NCBI GenBank assembly: GCA_001179505.1
Contig: CDMY01000402.1
Span: 1 to 64,000 of the forward strand
Length of the DNA: 64,000 bases
Direction of reading: 5' to 3'
Origin: Vitrella brassicaformis
Taxonomy: Eukaryota; Sar; Vitrellaceae
Shown here: positions 54,295 through 64,000 of the stretch, piece by piece
Layout: each line of letters begins with the position of its first letter
Position numbering within the stretch: the stretch's first letter is position 1
Program-made: the position numbers and the translations under genes
Notes under the pieces: generated by a model
Seen by the model: the letters and a program-made list of their open reading frames with translations, nothing else
Databases searched by the model: none
Told to the model about the DNA's origin: nothing

Positions 54295-56237
54295 TCAACA
54301 CGGACAGACCCCCTCCGACACCACCACGCCGGCCCCGACGGGCGGAGCAGCCACACACTCGCCCCCAGCCACACACGACACCCCATTAACCATCTTCATC
54401 CCATTCACGTACGCCTTCCCACGCCCAACGCTGCCGCCGCCCTCGTCGATCCGCTTGGCGCCTGGTGGATGGGTGTGGTGCCAGTAGTGCGGGTGCGTCT
54501 CCTTCTTCTTGAGGGTCGCACCGCGCACACCAGCAGATGAGGGCATGGCCACCATCCCCGACGCCTCGATCCGCCTCTCTGTCGCGCTGTCGACCTCCCG
54601 ACTCTGCTGCTGCTGCTGGTGGTGACTGGGCTGGTGCTGATTGTGGTGGGGTGGGTGCTGATGGCAATCGTGGAAGATCTCCTGCTGCTCCCTGTCCTTG
54701 CGATTGTCTTGGTCCTGGTTGTGCTCGCGCGGTGTGGTGTGCGTGGGGGGCGGGGGCGGAGGCGGGGGAGGGGGCGCAGGCTGCTTGGTGCTGGTGCGGA
54801 GTGAGAGGATGTGCCTGACGTCTTTGGTCTTGCGGACGGCGAGCAGGAGGGGTATGAGATCCAGGAGGGCCCTGTCGTCGCGCTGGCCCCACCACCCCTG
54901 GATGGGGAGCGCGTTCTCTGAGGAATGAACAGATGGATGGATGGACACGTGGATGGATGGACGGGCCTCATGTTGGTGCAGTGCAGGGGCTGTTGTGTTG
55001 TGTTGTGTTGTGTGTATACCTACCTGGGAATTTGGAGTATGCGATTGGCGAGTCGTCGACCAGGATGACGCGAGACAGCTCGTGGCGCACAATACGCAGA
55101 TCCTGAGGCAACGAAACAAACGGTTAACGATGGACGAGAGAGTGGATGGATGAATGCATCGCATATATCAACGACAGAGAGCAAGCTCAGCTCGCCTTGG
55201 CTTGGCATACCTACCTTGACAAACTGCCCATTGTCGTTCTGCACACAGCTGTCCCTGCACGGCACACATGCAGAGCAGACACACAGACACAGGCGGTCAC
55301 TGCACTGCACTGCTGGTCTGTCTGTCAGTCGTGCTGGGTGTGTGGTCTGGTCTGGTCTGGTCTGGTCTGGCTGACCTGAAGAATCGCTTGTCGACGTATG
55401 TGTGAAGGTCCAGCTGGTCGATGATTGCGTCAGCATACTCCTGCCGACCCGCTGTGTACACAACGATCTCGTAAACCGGGTACATCTCCGCGAGAAACCT
55501 CATCAAGTGCGGCCTCCTGGCCACGCGGAAGGTGGCGACCCTCTCGTCCACGCGCACATCCACCTTGACCGTCCGCACAGCCACCTCACGGAGGTCGTTG
55601 TGCCCGCTCACACCATTGCCCCAGATAATGATCTCCCGACCGCCATTGGCACCGCCCGTCCCGCCCGCAGAAGAGCGCCGCGTGCGGCGTCGCTCGCGCG
55701 TTGAGGTGGCACGGTCAGGCGGCGCGTCGGATGGCGGGGAAGGGGCCGTGTGTGTGCGGGGCGACGGGTCCTGATGTGATGACACACATAGACAGACAGA
55801 CAGACAGACACATGCAGTGCAGTGCAGTGAGTGCGTTTGCTGAGCGAGCTGCATGGCGGACATACCGGCAGTTTGACGGCATGGATGAGGGTCTCGTCCA
55901 AATCTAGGACCAGGGTCATCGACGGCCGCACCCTTCGGCCGCTATCGAGCCTCCTGACGTGATGGCCGCCCACCAGGCGGCCGTACGATACAGGTCCTCC
56001 CCTAAGCAGCGTCACCAGATGGCCTGCAAGAGAACGGGGAAAAGATATCAACAGGTGTGAGATGTCTGTCAGTTGCTCCTCATCATCGTCGGAACGCAGC
56101 GGACCTGGGAGAGACTCGACGGCAGCCAGGAAGCTCCACACATAGCGAAGGAGAGAGCGGGTGAAATTGATGAGGTGCCTGAAGCGGAAGCGCAGGCGAG
56201 CCATCAGCTGAGTGCCGCCACCGGCCATCAGCCGCAT
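54295..56237 (-). CDS. Dullard/NIF-type HAD protein phosphatase
   Basis: Exons 55866-56237 (probably split by an in-frame 81-nt intron, 56024-56104), 55376-55770, 55215-55254, 55024-55102 and 54295-54917, giving 475 aa if spliced. The FCP1-homology (NIF) domain has the catalytic signature LVLDLDETLIHA, where the first Asp is the phosphoryl acceptor. It also has RRPHLMRFLAEMYPVYEIVV, YTAGRQEYADAIIDQLD, and VILVDDSPIAYSKFPENALP followed by IQGWWGQRDD. A hydrophobic N-terminal segment (SLLRYVWSFLAAV) makes it most like CTDNEP1/Dullard, a membrane-bound phosphatase that acts on lipin and Smads in other eukaryotes. A ~75-residue disordered insert lies after the DxDx motif, and the C-terminus has polyPro and His/Gln-rich tracts. 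It is divergent from the 56455 gene. Confidence 0.88.
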
Positions 56238-56454
56238 GTCAGCGAGAGCTCGGGAATACCGAGCTCGAAAGAATACCAGTGCGATGCCTCAGTTGTCAAT
56301 GCACTTCATGCCGTCAACTGTGCCAAAGACCAAAAAGAGAGAAGCCGAAAAAGCCTTCCGAACGTGCTCTACCACAAACGCGTTTCACGCCTTCATGCCC
56401 TAAGCGCTTCGACGGCAGCAGACGCCTTTCTTTGCTTTTGGGAGCTCTTTAGGG
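56238..56454. promoter_or_regulatory. Divergent intergenic region (217 bp)
   Basis: Between the start codons of the NIF phosphatase (-) and the disordered-protein gene (+). It contains a palindrome-like GAGCTCGGGAATACCGAGCTC near 56248-56268 that could form a short hairpin or bind a dimeric factor. Confidence 0.4.
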
Positions 56455-59102
56455 ATGCGAGGGCAGCGCGGCTGCCTTCCGCCGTCGCGCAGGCCCTCCT
56501 CGAGTGGCAGGAGGTCCTCGCAACGCAGCACGGCAGCCGGGCGACGCTCGAGAAGGCCTCCATGGGACGTAAGGCCACACACGCACATGCATACATCTGC
56601 ATTCATGCATGCACTGTTCTGTTCACACCGGTTGGTTGCAGGACAGCATCAGTGACATGAATCGCTATCGGCTGCCAGAGGAGGTTCTTCGTCATCGCCG
56701 GCAGATGGCTGTGTCATCGCACGAGGCCACGGCACGGTTCGCCTATCGGCATCACATTGAGGAGATACGGCGCGGCAGTATGGCACCGATCATCAAACAG
56801 GTATGTACTAGTGAGGACTACATGCCGGACGGATGCCTCTGCTCATGGATGGATGGATGGGTGGATTGGTGTGGATGAATGCAGGTTCGTGACTACACCC
56901 CCCCGCCCACCCGTTCCATCTTCACCGAGGCACTGGGACAAGACAACAATAATGACATCAACACCCACCGTCACTTCACGAGAACGGCCAACCACGTCAA
57001 CCTCCCGCCCGCCCGACTTCGCGGCAGCAGGGGAAGGATGACTGCCAGCTCGGGTGACGCTGATTCAGGTACGTACAAAGGGGGGGGGAAAGACGAGCCC
57101 ACCGACGGTGTGGCATGGGTCTACCTCAGTTGACGAGACCGACCTAGAGGCTGAGGTAGAGATCTTCCGTTCGGTGCGTGAGGAGCTGTCGTCGCTTGTG
57201 GGTGCCACCGTCAGCGATGCAGACACATCGTTCGAGGCGTACCAGCGGCAGGGCAGCCCTCCCAAGGCACCAGAGCCGCTGTCTGAGTCACTGGTGAAGG
57301 CGCAGCTGCATCAGCAGGGGGGCGGGGAGGGGGAGGGTGTGGATGCGGATGCGGATGCGGGTGCGGGCTGCGAGAAAGGTGATGCAGTAGTTGGGGAGAG
57401 TATGGGTGGCCTGGGAGCGATCCGCAAGGAATCGCCTGATGATAAGGTGCGTGGGTGTTGGCTGACATAGATGCAAGCCCCTAACACTTTCTGTTCATGG
57501 GTTTTGGTGTGTGCGCAGGTTGGTGTGGAGAAGACCGACGTCGCCCCCGCCGATCGTCGTGCAGACTCGCAGCCTCCCACCCGCCCACCGTTGGCACGGA
57601 AGCGCCCACCGCTCCCTCCCCAGCATCGCAAGACCGCCCCAGCGGCCGGCAAACAAGGGGAGGCCGTCCATGTCATTCCCTCTGCTCCTCTCGTGATGGA
57701 ATCCTTTTGCCGTGAGCAGGAGGAGTCCATCGCGGGAGAGGAGGGAGGGAAGGCGGCTTGTGTGGAGGAGTGCGTGGCGGGCGAGCAGGACGGTGGGGAA
57801 GGGGCTACTGTAGCTAACGGCGCGGATGATGCAGATGACCCGGTAAGTGACTGACGGGGAAAACGGCACATTCAAATGGACACGACACACACTCTCATGT
57901 GTGTCGTGTCGTGTTGTCAGGCCCCCAACGGCACAACCGCATCGCCACTGGAGGGCCTCTCGTCGCCATCTCCCGTCAAGACGACGCGACACGCACCCAC
58001 ACCCATCCAGAGGGACATTGTCGGCCGATCGGTGCGCATAATTCCGTCAGACACCACCACAGATACGATGGCCAGCGAGGGGGAGAGGGCGGCCAAGGCG
58101 GGCAAAGATAAGCCGCTTGAGATGTCGGCGTCGGGCAAGGCGGAGGAGGTGACGAAGGGGGCACTGGGGGGAGAGGGGGGAGGCGGCAACACCATGCTGG
58201 TAAGAGAAGGGACCACTCACACAAACTGCAACATGCAACCAACCGGCATTGTCTGTCGTCCATGTAATCGTTTCTCAGGTGGACCGTCGTGGCCAAGATG
58301 TGCTGGCTGGACGAAAGGCGCTTCAGAGGCCAAAGGCCTACAGCCCTGAGGAATCGCCCCTGACGCCTCCCCGCAGGCACTCGAGGACGGGCCTCGAGAG
58401 TGCGGCGTTGGTGCACAATCGAGCGCAGTCGCCGCCGTCCCCGTCAGTGCAGCCCCGCAGGCCCCCGGCACCGCACCCTGATCCCCAACAGCCATCCCCA
58501 CCAAACCCACACAAACAAGACAGCTTCCTGGTATGTGTGTATGCTCTCCACATGCACACAATGCCTGAGTGCTCACACCCAGAAATCCGTTTCATCCTGT
58601 CTGTCTGTCTGCCTGCCTGTCCGTTTGTCTGCAGGCGTACCTGCGTAACGAGACACTGTTCGAGTCGACTCCCCCATCGCCGCCCCGGTCGATGAAACCC
58701 GACTTCGAGATCCTCGCCGACCGCTACCCCTACAACAGCAATGTCAGCCGGGCCGCCTCGGCAGCCAACAGCGAGGAGGGGAGGGGGGGATGGAATGGGG
58801 TCAGCGACGGGGTGCCGTTTCCCATCGTAAGGGGCGACTTCGGGACGGTGTCGTGTGTGGGCAAGGAGCTCCTGCACACCAAGCCGCGAACCACCGAGCG
58901 ACCGGTGAGGGGTGGGGTGAATGGATGGCCTGGCCTTCATTGCATTCGTGTGTCTGTGTGTTTGTGTTTGTGTTTGTGGTTGTGTGTGTGGTTGTAGGGT
59001 GGATGTGTGTACAGGGACGATATTGGCGTTGGGTTGGCTGAAGGGCCGAAGAGGCGGCGTGCGCCCATGCGGTTCACTCCGGCCACACAAATGCACAAAT
59101 AG
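56455..59102 (+). CDS. Large disordered Pro/Ser/Arg-rich protein
   Basis: Nine exons (56455-56568, 56642-56800, 56885-57068, 57130-57446, 57519-57842, 57921-58199, 58279-58530, 58635-58904, 58998-59102) encode 667 aa, all junctions GT-AG and in frame. After a basic Ser/Arg head there is one helical, conserved-looking region (MNRYRLPEEVLRHRRQMAVS, ARFAYRHHIEEIRRGSMAPI). The rest is low complexity: Asp/Ala (DADADAGAG), Glu/Gly, and Pro-rich segments with basic SP/TP sites (TPPRRHSR, SPSPVKTTR), typical of a heavily phosphorylated scaffold. No enzyme domain, signal peptide or membrane span is seen. Family not recognised. Confidence 0.75.
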
Positions 59103-59867
59103 CTGGCAGTGAGTGTGTGGAGACAGATGTATGTATGTATCTGGGTGTGTGTGGGTGTGGTGTGTGGCTGATGGGCATGGATCGGTGTGTGTGTGGGTGG
59201 CAAGACAAGAGGCACATGATACCATTCAAGTGCGTTGGCAGCTATGAGCTCTCGCGTCTGCATGAATCACTCACTGTAGAGGTCGATCACTCTACTGTAG
59301 TCCGCATTAGTGTACACACAGTGGAAAAAAGGTACATGCATACCATACATCATTGGACGCATAAAGACGGCCTGCTCGGGACACCCCCAGAAACTCGACC
59401 ATTACATTACATTACAAACACCGAACGTTCAGTGAGCGTGAGGACATCAATCAAAAGCACCGCGCCCCTCTCCAAACAAATGCATTTTGATCGTCAATCT
59501 TACCGGCATCCTCTTGCACCGTCGAATCTGCATACACGTGCAGAGCATTGCCGTTTTGGCCACCTTGCGTAGATGCACTGACTGACCTTTCTTCCACATT
59601 AATTGGAAACGAGAGCAGCAACACAGATGCAGCAGAGCCCAGCAGCAATTCCGAGGGCTGTGTTGCAGCAGAGCCCAGCAGCAATTCCGAGGGCAATTTT
59701 GACAGTCAGTGCTGTTCGGCCGGGCGGCGACAGCCGAGTGCGACGCAAAACGTCCAGTTGGAGATGAAACTTGGGCCGCTCTGGTGGTGACGAGTCGGTG
59801 CAGTCGGCCCTAAATTTGGAACGACAAATAACACAGAACGCCATGCCCTTCCCGCTCTCTTTTCCCC
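59103..59867. other. Convergent intergenic region with a 30-bp direct repeat
   Basis: 3' regions of the 56455 (+) and 59868 (-) genes. It contains a 30-bp unit (gcagcagagcccagcagcaa...) twice, at 59629-59658 and 59665-59694. No gene supported. Confidence 0.5.
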
Positions 59868-61598
59868 TTACTTGTCGTTGAATAGCTTCAACAATTCCTT
59901 GTCGTTGACATGCGACTGCTTCAGTGTGGCCTCCAGTGTCGCTGCAATGTGTGGGCGGGGAGCTGCCGTGTGCAAGCGCACGTGCGCGGTCTTGACAGGC
60001 CCATTGTCTCCGACAGTCGAAAGGAGCCCACCAACCTCTCGGTAGAAACGCCTCACATCAGTGAGGGCCTTGGCAGCATCCGTGATGCCCGCCGACCAAT
60101 CGGCCAGCAGCCGTCTCCTGATGAGCTTCTCGTGGTAGAACCGGATCGACTCATCGCACTTCTCCTTCAGACGTAAGTCACCATGGAATGTCCCGTGCAG
60201 CTGTGCCATAGCCACTCGGTATTCCAGCCAGGTGCCGAACATGGGCGATGCGTCGAGGAAGGGCAGCTGGCGGCCGTCGTCCATGGTGATGCGGGGGAGG
60301 GCACTCATGTGGCGCAGCAGCAGGTGGGCCAGGTAGGTGTTGGCGAGGGCAGGCAGCGCCAAGGCATCTGGTGCCAGGACGACGGTGCGGCCGCCCACAT
60401 TGAGATGGATATCGCCAGCCTTGAGGACTTGCGAGGCTTCAATGTCAGTAAAGAGAGTGCCGCCGTGCCGGCGGACCGTCTCGTGGATGGCATCAATCGT
60501 CGCCTGGAAGTCGCTGCAATGCGTCTTGACGACGCGACTCGGTGTCCCCTCCTCTGTTGCCGCTGTGCCCTGAGCGCCGTCGATTTTGTTGTCATCAGCT
60601 TGTGCCTTCGACTGGGGAGTGGCCCTCTCCTCACGGCCCTGCACACGCATACATAAGGTCATTGCTTTCGGAGGTGACCCAATATGCACGAGCCGACCTA
60701 CTCACCTGCTTATATATCTCCTGAACCTTGAGCTGCAGAGCGCAGACGGCCGTCTTGACCTGCTCAAGAGCCCCTCGTTGGTCGCCAGCCTGTAAGAAGG
60801 ATACACGTGTGTGCTGCCTGGGTCGTCATTCATGAGATTCCCGTCTGTCTGTCTATACCGACCTGGTTATCGAGGAGGGACTGAACGCTGTCCCGCAAGG
60901 CGCCCAACTCCTCACGCACCTGACCCATCTGTATGCATGTAGGACACACACACGCATTGCCCTTCATGGATCCGTCAAGCGTGTGCACGTCCGCCGCCCC
61001 AGAGTACCTCTGCGTAGGTGGTGGTGAGCGCGGCATTGAGCGTGGCATCGATGGCCTTTATCTTCTTCTTGATTGTGGTGATGCTGTCCGAGAGGGTGAC
61101 CCTTTCGCGCTTGGCGATGCCCTCAGACACATGGGCCACATACGAACCGACCTGAGCGATACATAAACAAACACACACAAAGAGGCAGATAGGGATACAA
61201 ATGATGCTGTGTGCGGTTGGGTTCTCTCTGTCAACGAATCACCTGACCTGCCGGGCGGTGTTTGTGTCCCGAGAAGGGTCTGCACCACACACAGCACACA
61301 GGACGATGCAATGCACCAATCCGGCGGCTTGTCATCTGGCTGCAGATCTTCATTCACCTGTGGCGAAACAGCGCACACCCGTCTGCGTGCGGCCAGTCGT
61401 CAGCAAGGCAGGACACCATGCTCCAACGCCTGCATGCATGAACCACAGACATCATCTGACTCATCCCATCTACAGTATTCCTGTTGTCATCTTACCAGCG
61501 GCATGGGTGTGCGTTCGGATGAGAGATGGGCCATGCTGCAGCGCTGACAGGCCGCCAACGGCAGACCGCAACAAAGGCTGCTTGAAACGTGACAGCAT
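59868..61598 (-). CDS. Mitochondrial coiled-coil protein with a T1/BTB-like segment
   Basis: Seven exons (61496-61598, 61358-61429, 61248-61279, 61008-61151, 60863-60928, 60706-60789, 59868-60638) encode 423 aa. The N-terminus, MLSRFKQPLLRSAVGGLSAL, continues through TGRTQTGVRCFATG, a strong mitochondrial presequence. Several short exons encode helices (TTIKKKIKAIDATLNAALTT, VREELGALRDSVQSLLDNQ). The last exon contains LKAGDIHLNVGGRTVVLAPD followed by a hydrophobic helix and MDDGRQLPFLDASPMFGTWL, which recall the T1/BTB tetramerisation fold of KCTD proteins (V-G-G start, F-x-D-R-x-P-x-x-F later). The conserved Asp-Arg of that motif is not clear, so the assignment is tentative. The C-terminus is helical. 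An oligomeric mitochondrial protein of unknown role. Confidence 0.72.
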
Positions 61599-62225
61599 CT
61601 GTAAAAAGTTCGGCTCTGTGCCAAATCCCGCGATGTGCAGGGTTTCTTAGGGTAAAGGGTTCAAAAAACGATCGCCCGTGGCCACGGATTGGAGGTTTGG
61701 TCTGTTGTAGTTTCGGTGAAGGCAGCGCCTCACGCGAGTGATAAGAGCGTGTTCGTGCCTGCCAGCCACCACACCATCGCTCCCATTCCGCTTCCATCGC
61801 TACCTCTCTCTTGTGTCACCCACCTGACATCGCCGCCGGCTCTCGGTGAGCAGTGCACTGAATGCATGCAGCCAGGAGGGCCGCAGAGAGGCAGGAATAA
61901 CATCAGGGTGCATGCCTGATGGGCCAGGGGTCAATTCTGAGCGGTTCATGAGGTGTCGTGTCTTACTCTGAGTCCCACTGTGGCATTGTGGTGCTGTGTG
62001 TATGGCGCAGGTGCCGGTTTGGTTCTAGAGTTCACTGCTGAAGTTGGTTGACCGACCATGTCTGGGATGAACCGTCGGCAGTACGCGAACCAGCCGGAGG
62101 ATGAGCCCCGGACACGCCAGTCCGGTGACCCATGCAACACCTGACCACAGACCACACCACACAAGGCCATTTCATTGCTGTGTATCGTCTCCCTCTGTGT
62201 GTGTTGTGGCATTCATTGTGCAGCC

Positions 62226-63058
62226 ATGATGTCGCCCCGTCGCAGCCGGGCGGCCCGAGCGGCTGCGCGCAGTGCGCAGCGCAGCCCATCCGGCGCTCCG
62301 CGCCCCTCCCGCCCGTCGATCCGGGCCCAAGCGGACCCGATGGACGTGGCGGACATGGGGTTCCAGACGCCGCCTCTCACGCCGACACGTCATGGGGGCG
62401 GCCAGCCTCAGCTTGAGGCGGGCGACGAGGTCCAGGAGCCCGAGTACAACGAGGAGCTCGACCGCACAGACGGTAGGGGAGGGAGGGAGGCACAAATGGG
62501 CATATGAGACGGGGAGGGAGTTGGGTGAGTGACCAGTGGATGTGCTGGTGTGATGTTGTGATGTTGTGTGTTGTGTTCAGGTCCGTTGAAGGTAGAGTTG
62601 CGTATGGAGTACAAGGCGCTGCCCCAGAACCGACAGATGGAGGTCTTCGCCGTGGTCAAACTCAAGCAGCCCAACAAAGACCAGGACAAGAAGAAATCCG
62701 CCGGCAAAAAGGTAGGTAACCACACACACACACACCCTCTCACCCACACACACCCCCTCGTGTGTGTCGGTCCTTCAGCGTTCCATTGAGGACGGTCCTG
62801 TCCCTGCGGCGGCTGCAGCTGCTGCCACAGGCACGAACAACTCGACCACTGACGAGGAGCTGCCTGAGGAGGAGGGTGGCATCGAGGGTGTGGCGATGGA
62901 TTTGGTGTGCGTGCTGGACATCAGCGGCTCCATGTATGGGCCCAAGTTGGACAGCGTCCGCGAGATCATGAAGTACATCATCCAACATGATATGAAGGAC
63001 ACTGACCGGTGGGAGGGATAAGAGAGCCAGGAAGAATACCTTATCTTATCCCCCCCCC

Positions 63059-63091
<33 letters not shown>

Positions 63092-64000
63092 TGTGTCAGT
63101 TTGGGCATAGTGATGTTCGACTCGTTCGCCGAGGTGCTGCTGCCGCTCAAGAAGATGACACCGGAGAACAAGTCGGCGGCCATGGTCAAGGGTATGCAAT
63201 CAACGCACACACACATGGACACCCACACGCACATAAAATGGATGGATGGATGGATGGATGGATGGCTGGATGTGTGTCAGTGATGCGTTTGGCGTCTCGC
63301 GGCGGCACGAACATCTACAGCGGTGTGGACTTGGCCGTGAGCATGTTGGAGCAGCGCAGCACCAAGAACTTCGTCTCGTCCATCTTCATGCTCACAGACG
63401 GCCAGGTACGTACGCCACATGACCACACCACCACCACACACACGCATGCCCCCACTCATCCACTGACCTGTGTGTGTGTATGGTTGTGTGTGTCAATGAC
63501 GTGTGTGCAGGACCACACGTCGCCCCAGCAGGTGCAGTCGTTGTCGCGCCGTTCGATGATGATGGGCACCTCATTCTACCCATTCGGTCTGGGCAGAGGG
63601 TTGAGCAACGAACGCACCAGCAGCACACACACATGCATGCACACGCACTCATGTGTATTGTGTTGTCTGTCCGTCTGTGTGTGTGTGTGTGTGTGCGTTA
63701 GGCATCGGTTCTGACCACAACCAGAACATCATGTCCATCTTCGCGGAAGGCCACAGCACCACATACACCACCATAGATGTGTGTACCTACCACATCACAT
63801 GGACCTCACTATGTGGCACACAACAGACAGACAGACAGACGATAGCGCCAAGGACACAGCACAGCACAGGGCACACACGTGTGTGTGTGTGTGTGTGTGT
63901 GTGTTCCGTCAGAACGTCGATAACTTATCGGAGCAGCTCGTAGCGCCGTTCCACAATGTGGTATGCCATGCTGCCAACACACACGTGGCACACACGACAC
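62226..64000 (+). CDS. von Willebrand A domain protein (3' part off the right edge)
   Basis: Exons so far: 62226-62472, 62581-62711, 62779-63008, 63100-63191, 63281-63405, 63511-63586, 63702-63778 and 63913-63960, all in frame. An Arg/Ser-rich N-terminus is followed by a beta-rich segment (LKVELRMEYKALP...MEVFAVVKLKQP) and a vWA domain with a complete MIDAS: DISGSM, the Thr in GGTNIYSG and the Asp in LTDGQ. This order (strand-rich module, then LVCVLDISGSM...DRLGIVMFDSFAEVLLPL) matches the vWA/RING E3 ligase family (WAV3-like) and bacterial YfbK-like vWA proteins. A RING finger would normally lie N-terminal and is not seen here. The domain is still open at the window end. It probably mediates metal-dependent protein binding. 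Confidence 0.85.
63061..63097 (+). repeat. CT/GT microsatellite forming an intron 3' end
   Basis: A (CT)n then (GT)n run directly adjoins the CAG acceptor of exon 4 of the vWA gene, so the polypyrimidine tract is itself a microsatellite. Confidence 0.9.

Noticed and set aside
1-64000. tRNA, rRNA and spliceosomal RNA genes
   Set aside because: No cloverleaf with conserved TTCRANY and anticodon arms, and no rRNA core sequence, was recognised by eye; a tRNAscan or Infernal run would be decisive.

Overview
This is a eukaryotic nuclear window: GC-rich, with genes cut by many short GT-AG introns (mostly 50-140 nt), and introns and spacers full of microsatellites (GT, GGAT, GA, CAGA). Two genes start with a hydrophobic signal peptide whose predicted cleavage leaves Phe at +1 (ISA|FHL in the ThrRS at 23837; SVA|FQS in the SET protein at 28933). 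That is the bipartite targeting signature of complex red-derived plastids. With the short-intron, high-GC architecture this suggests a photosynthetic alveolate, most likely a chromerid (Vitrella-like). The organism call is an inference, because no organellar or rRNA marker is present. I rebuilt exon structures by hand from splice sites and frame continuity; every exon chain given as complete closes in frame.

Layout. 1-5.6 kb: two minus-strand paralogous coiled-coil genes flanking a truncated copy of the 3' end of a gene at 12.6-15 kb. 6.2-10.6 kb: PUB-domain protein (+), mitochondrial helical-repeat protein (-), small CBM20 starch-binding protein (+). 12.6-15 kb: secretory/membrane protein of unknown family (-). 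15.2-16.1 kb: a copy of the last two exons of the gene at 20-21.6 kb. 16.3-17.9 kb: 13-exon gene for a probably myristoylated/palmitoylated protein (+). 18.5-19.7 kb: tail-anchored coiled-coil protein (-). 20-21.6 kb: unknown coiled-coil protein (-). 22.3-31.1 kb: CK2 beta (-), plastid threonyl-tRNA synthetase (+), UCH-family deubiquitinase (+), FAM136A-like protein (-), plastid-targeted SET/Rubisco-LSMT-type protein (+). 31.6-39.8 kb: a 31-exon C2CD5-like gene (-). 40.4-44 kb: membrane protein (-) and a protein disulfide isomerase (+). 45.2-53.4 kb: two more coiled-coil family copies (+), an inverted pair of small paralogs and a 300-N assembly gap. 54.3-64 kb: Dullard/NIF-type phosphatase (-), disordered protein (+), mitochondrial coiled-coil protein with a T1/BTB-like segment (-), and a vWA protein running off the right edge (+).

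Genes often sit in divergent pairs with start codons 155-220 bp apart (9487/9646, 23616/23837, 28778/28933, 56237/56455), so shared promoters are likely. No operon logic, CRISPR, tRNA, rRNA or intact transposon was recognised. The most unusual features are the gene of uniformly phase-1 symmetric exons with a tandem exon duplication, and a recurrent pattern of local duplications whose breakpoints fall inside genes, giving truncated and chimeric copies.
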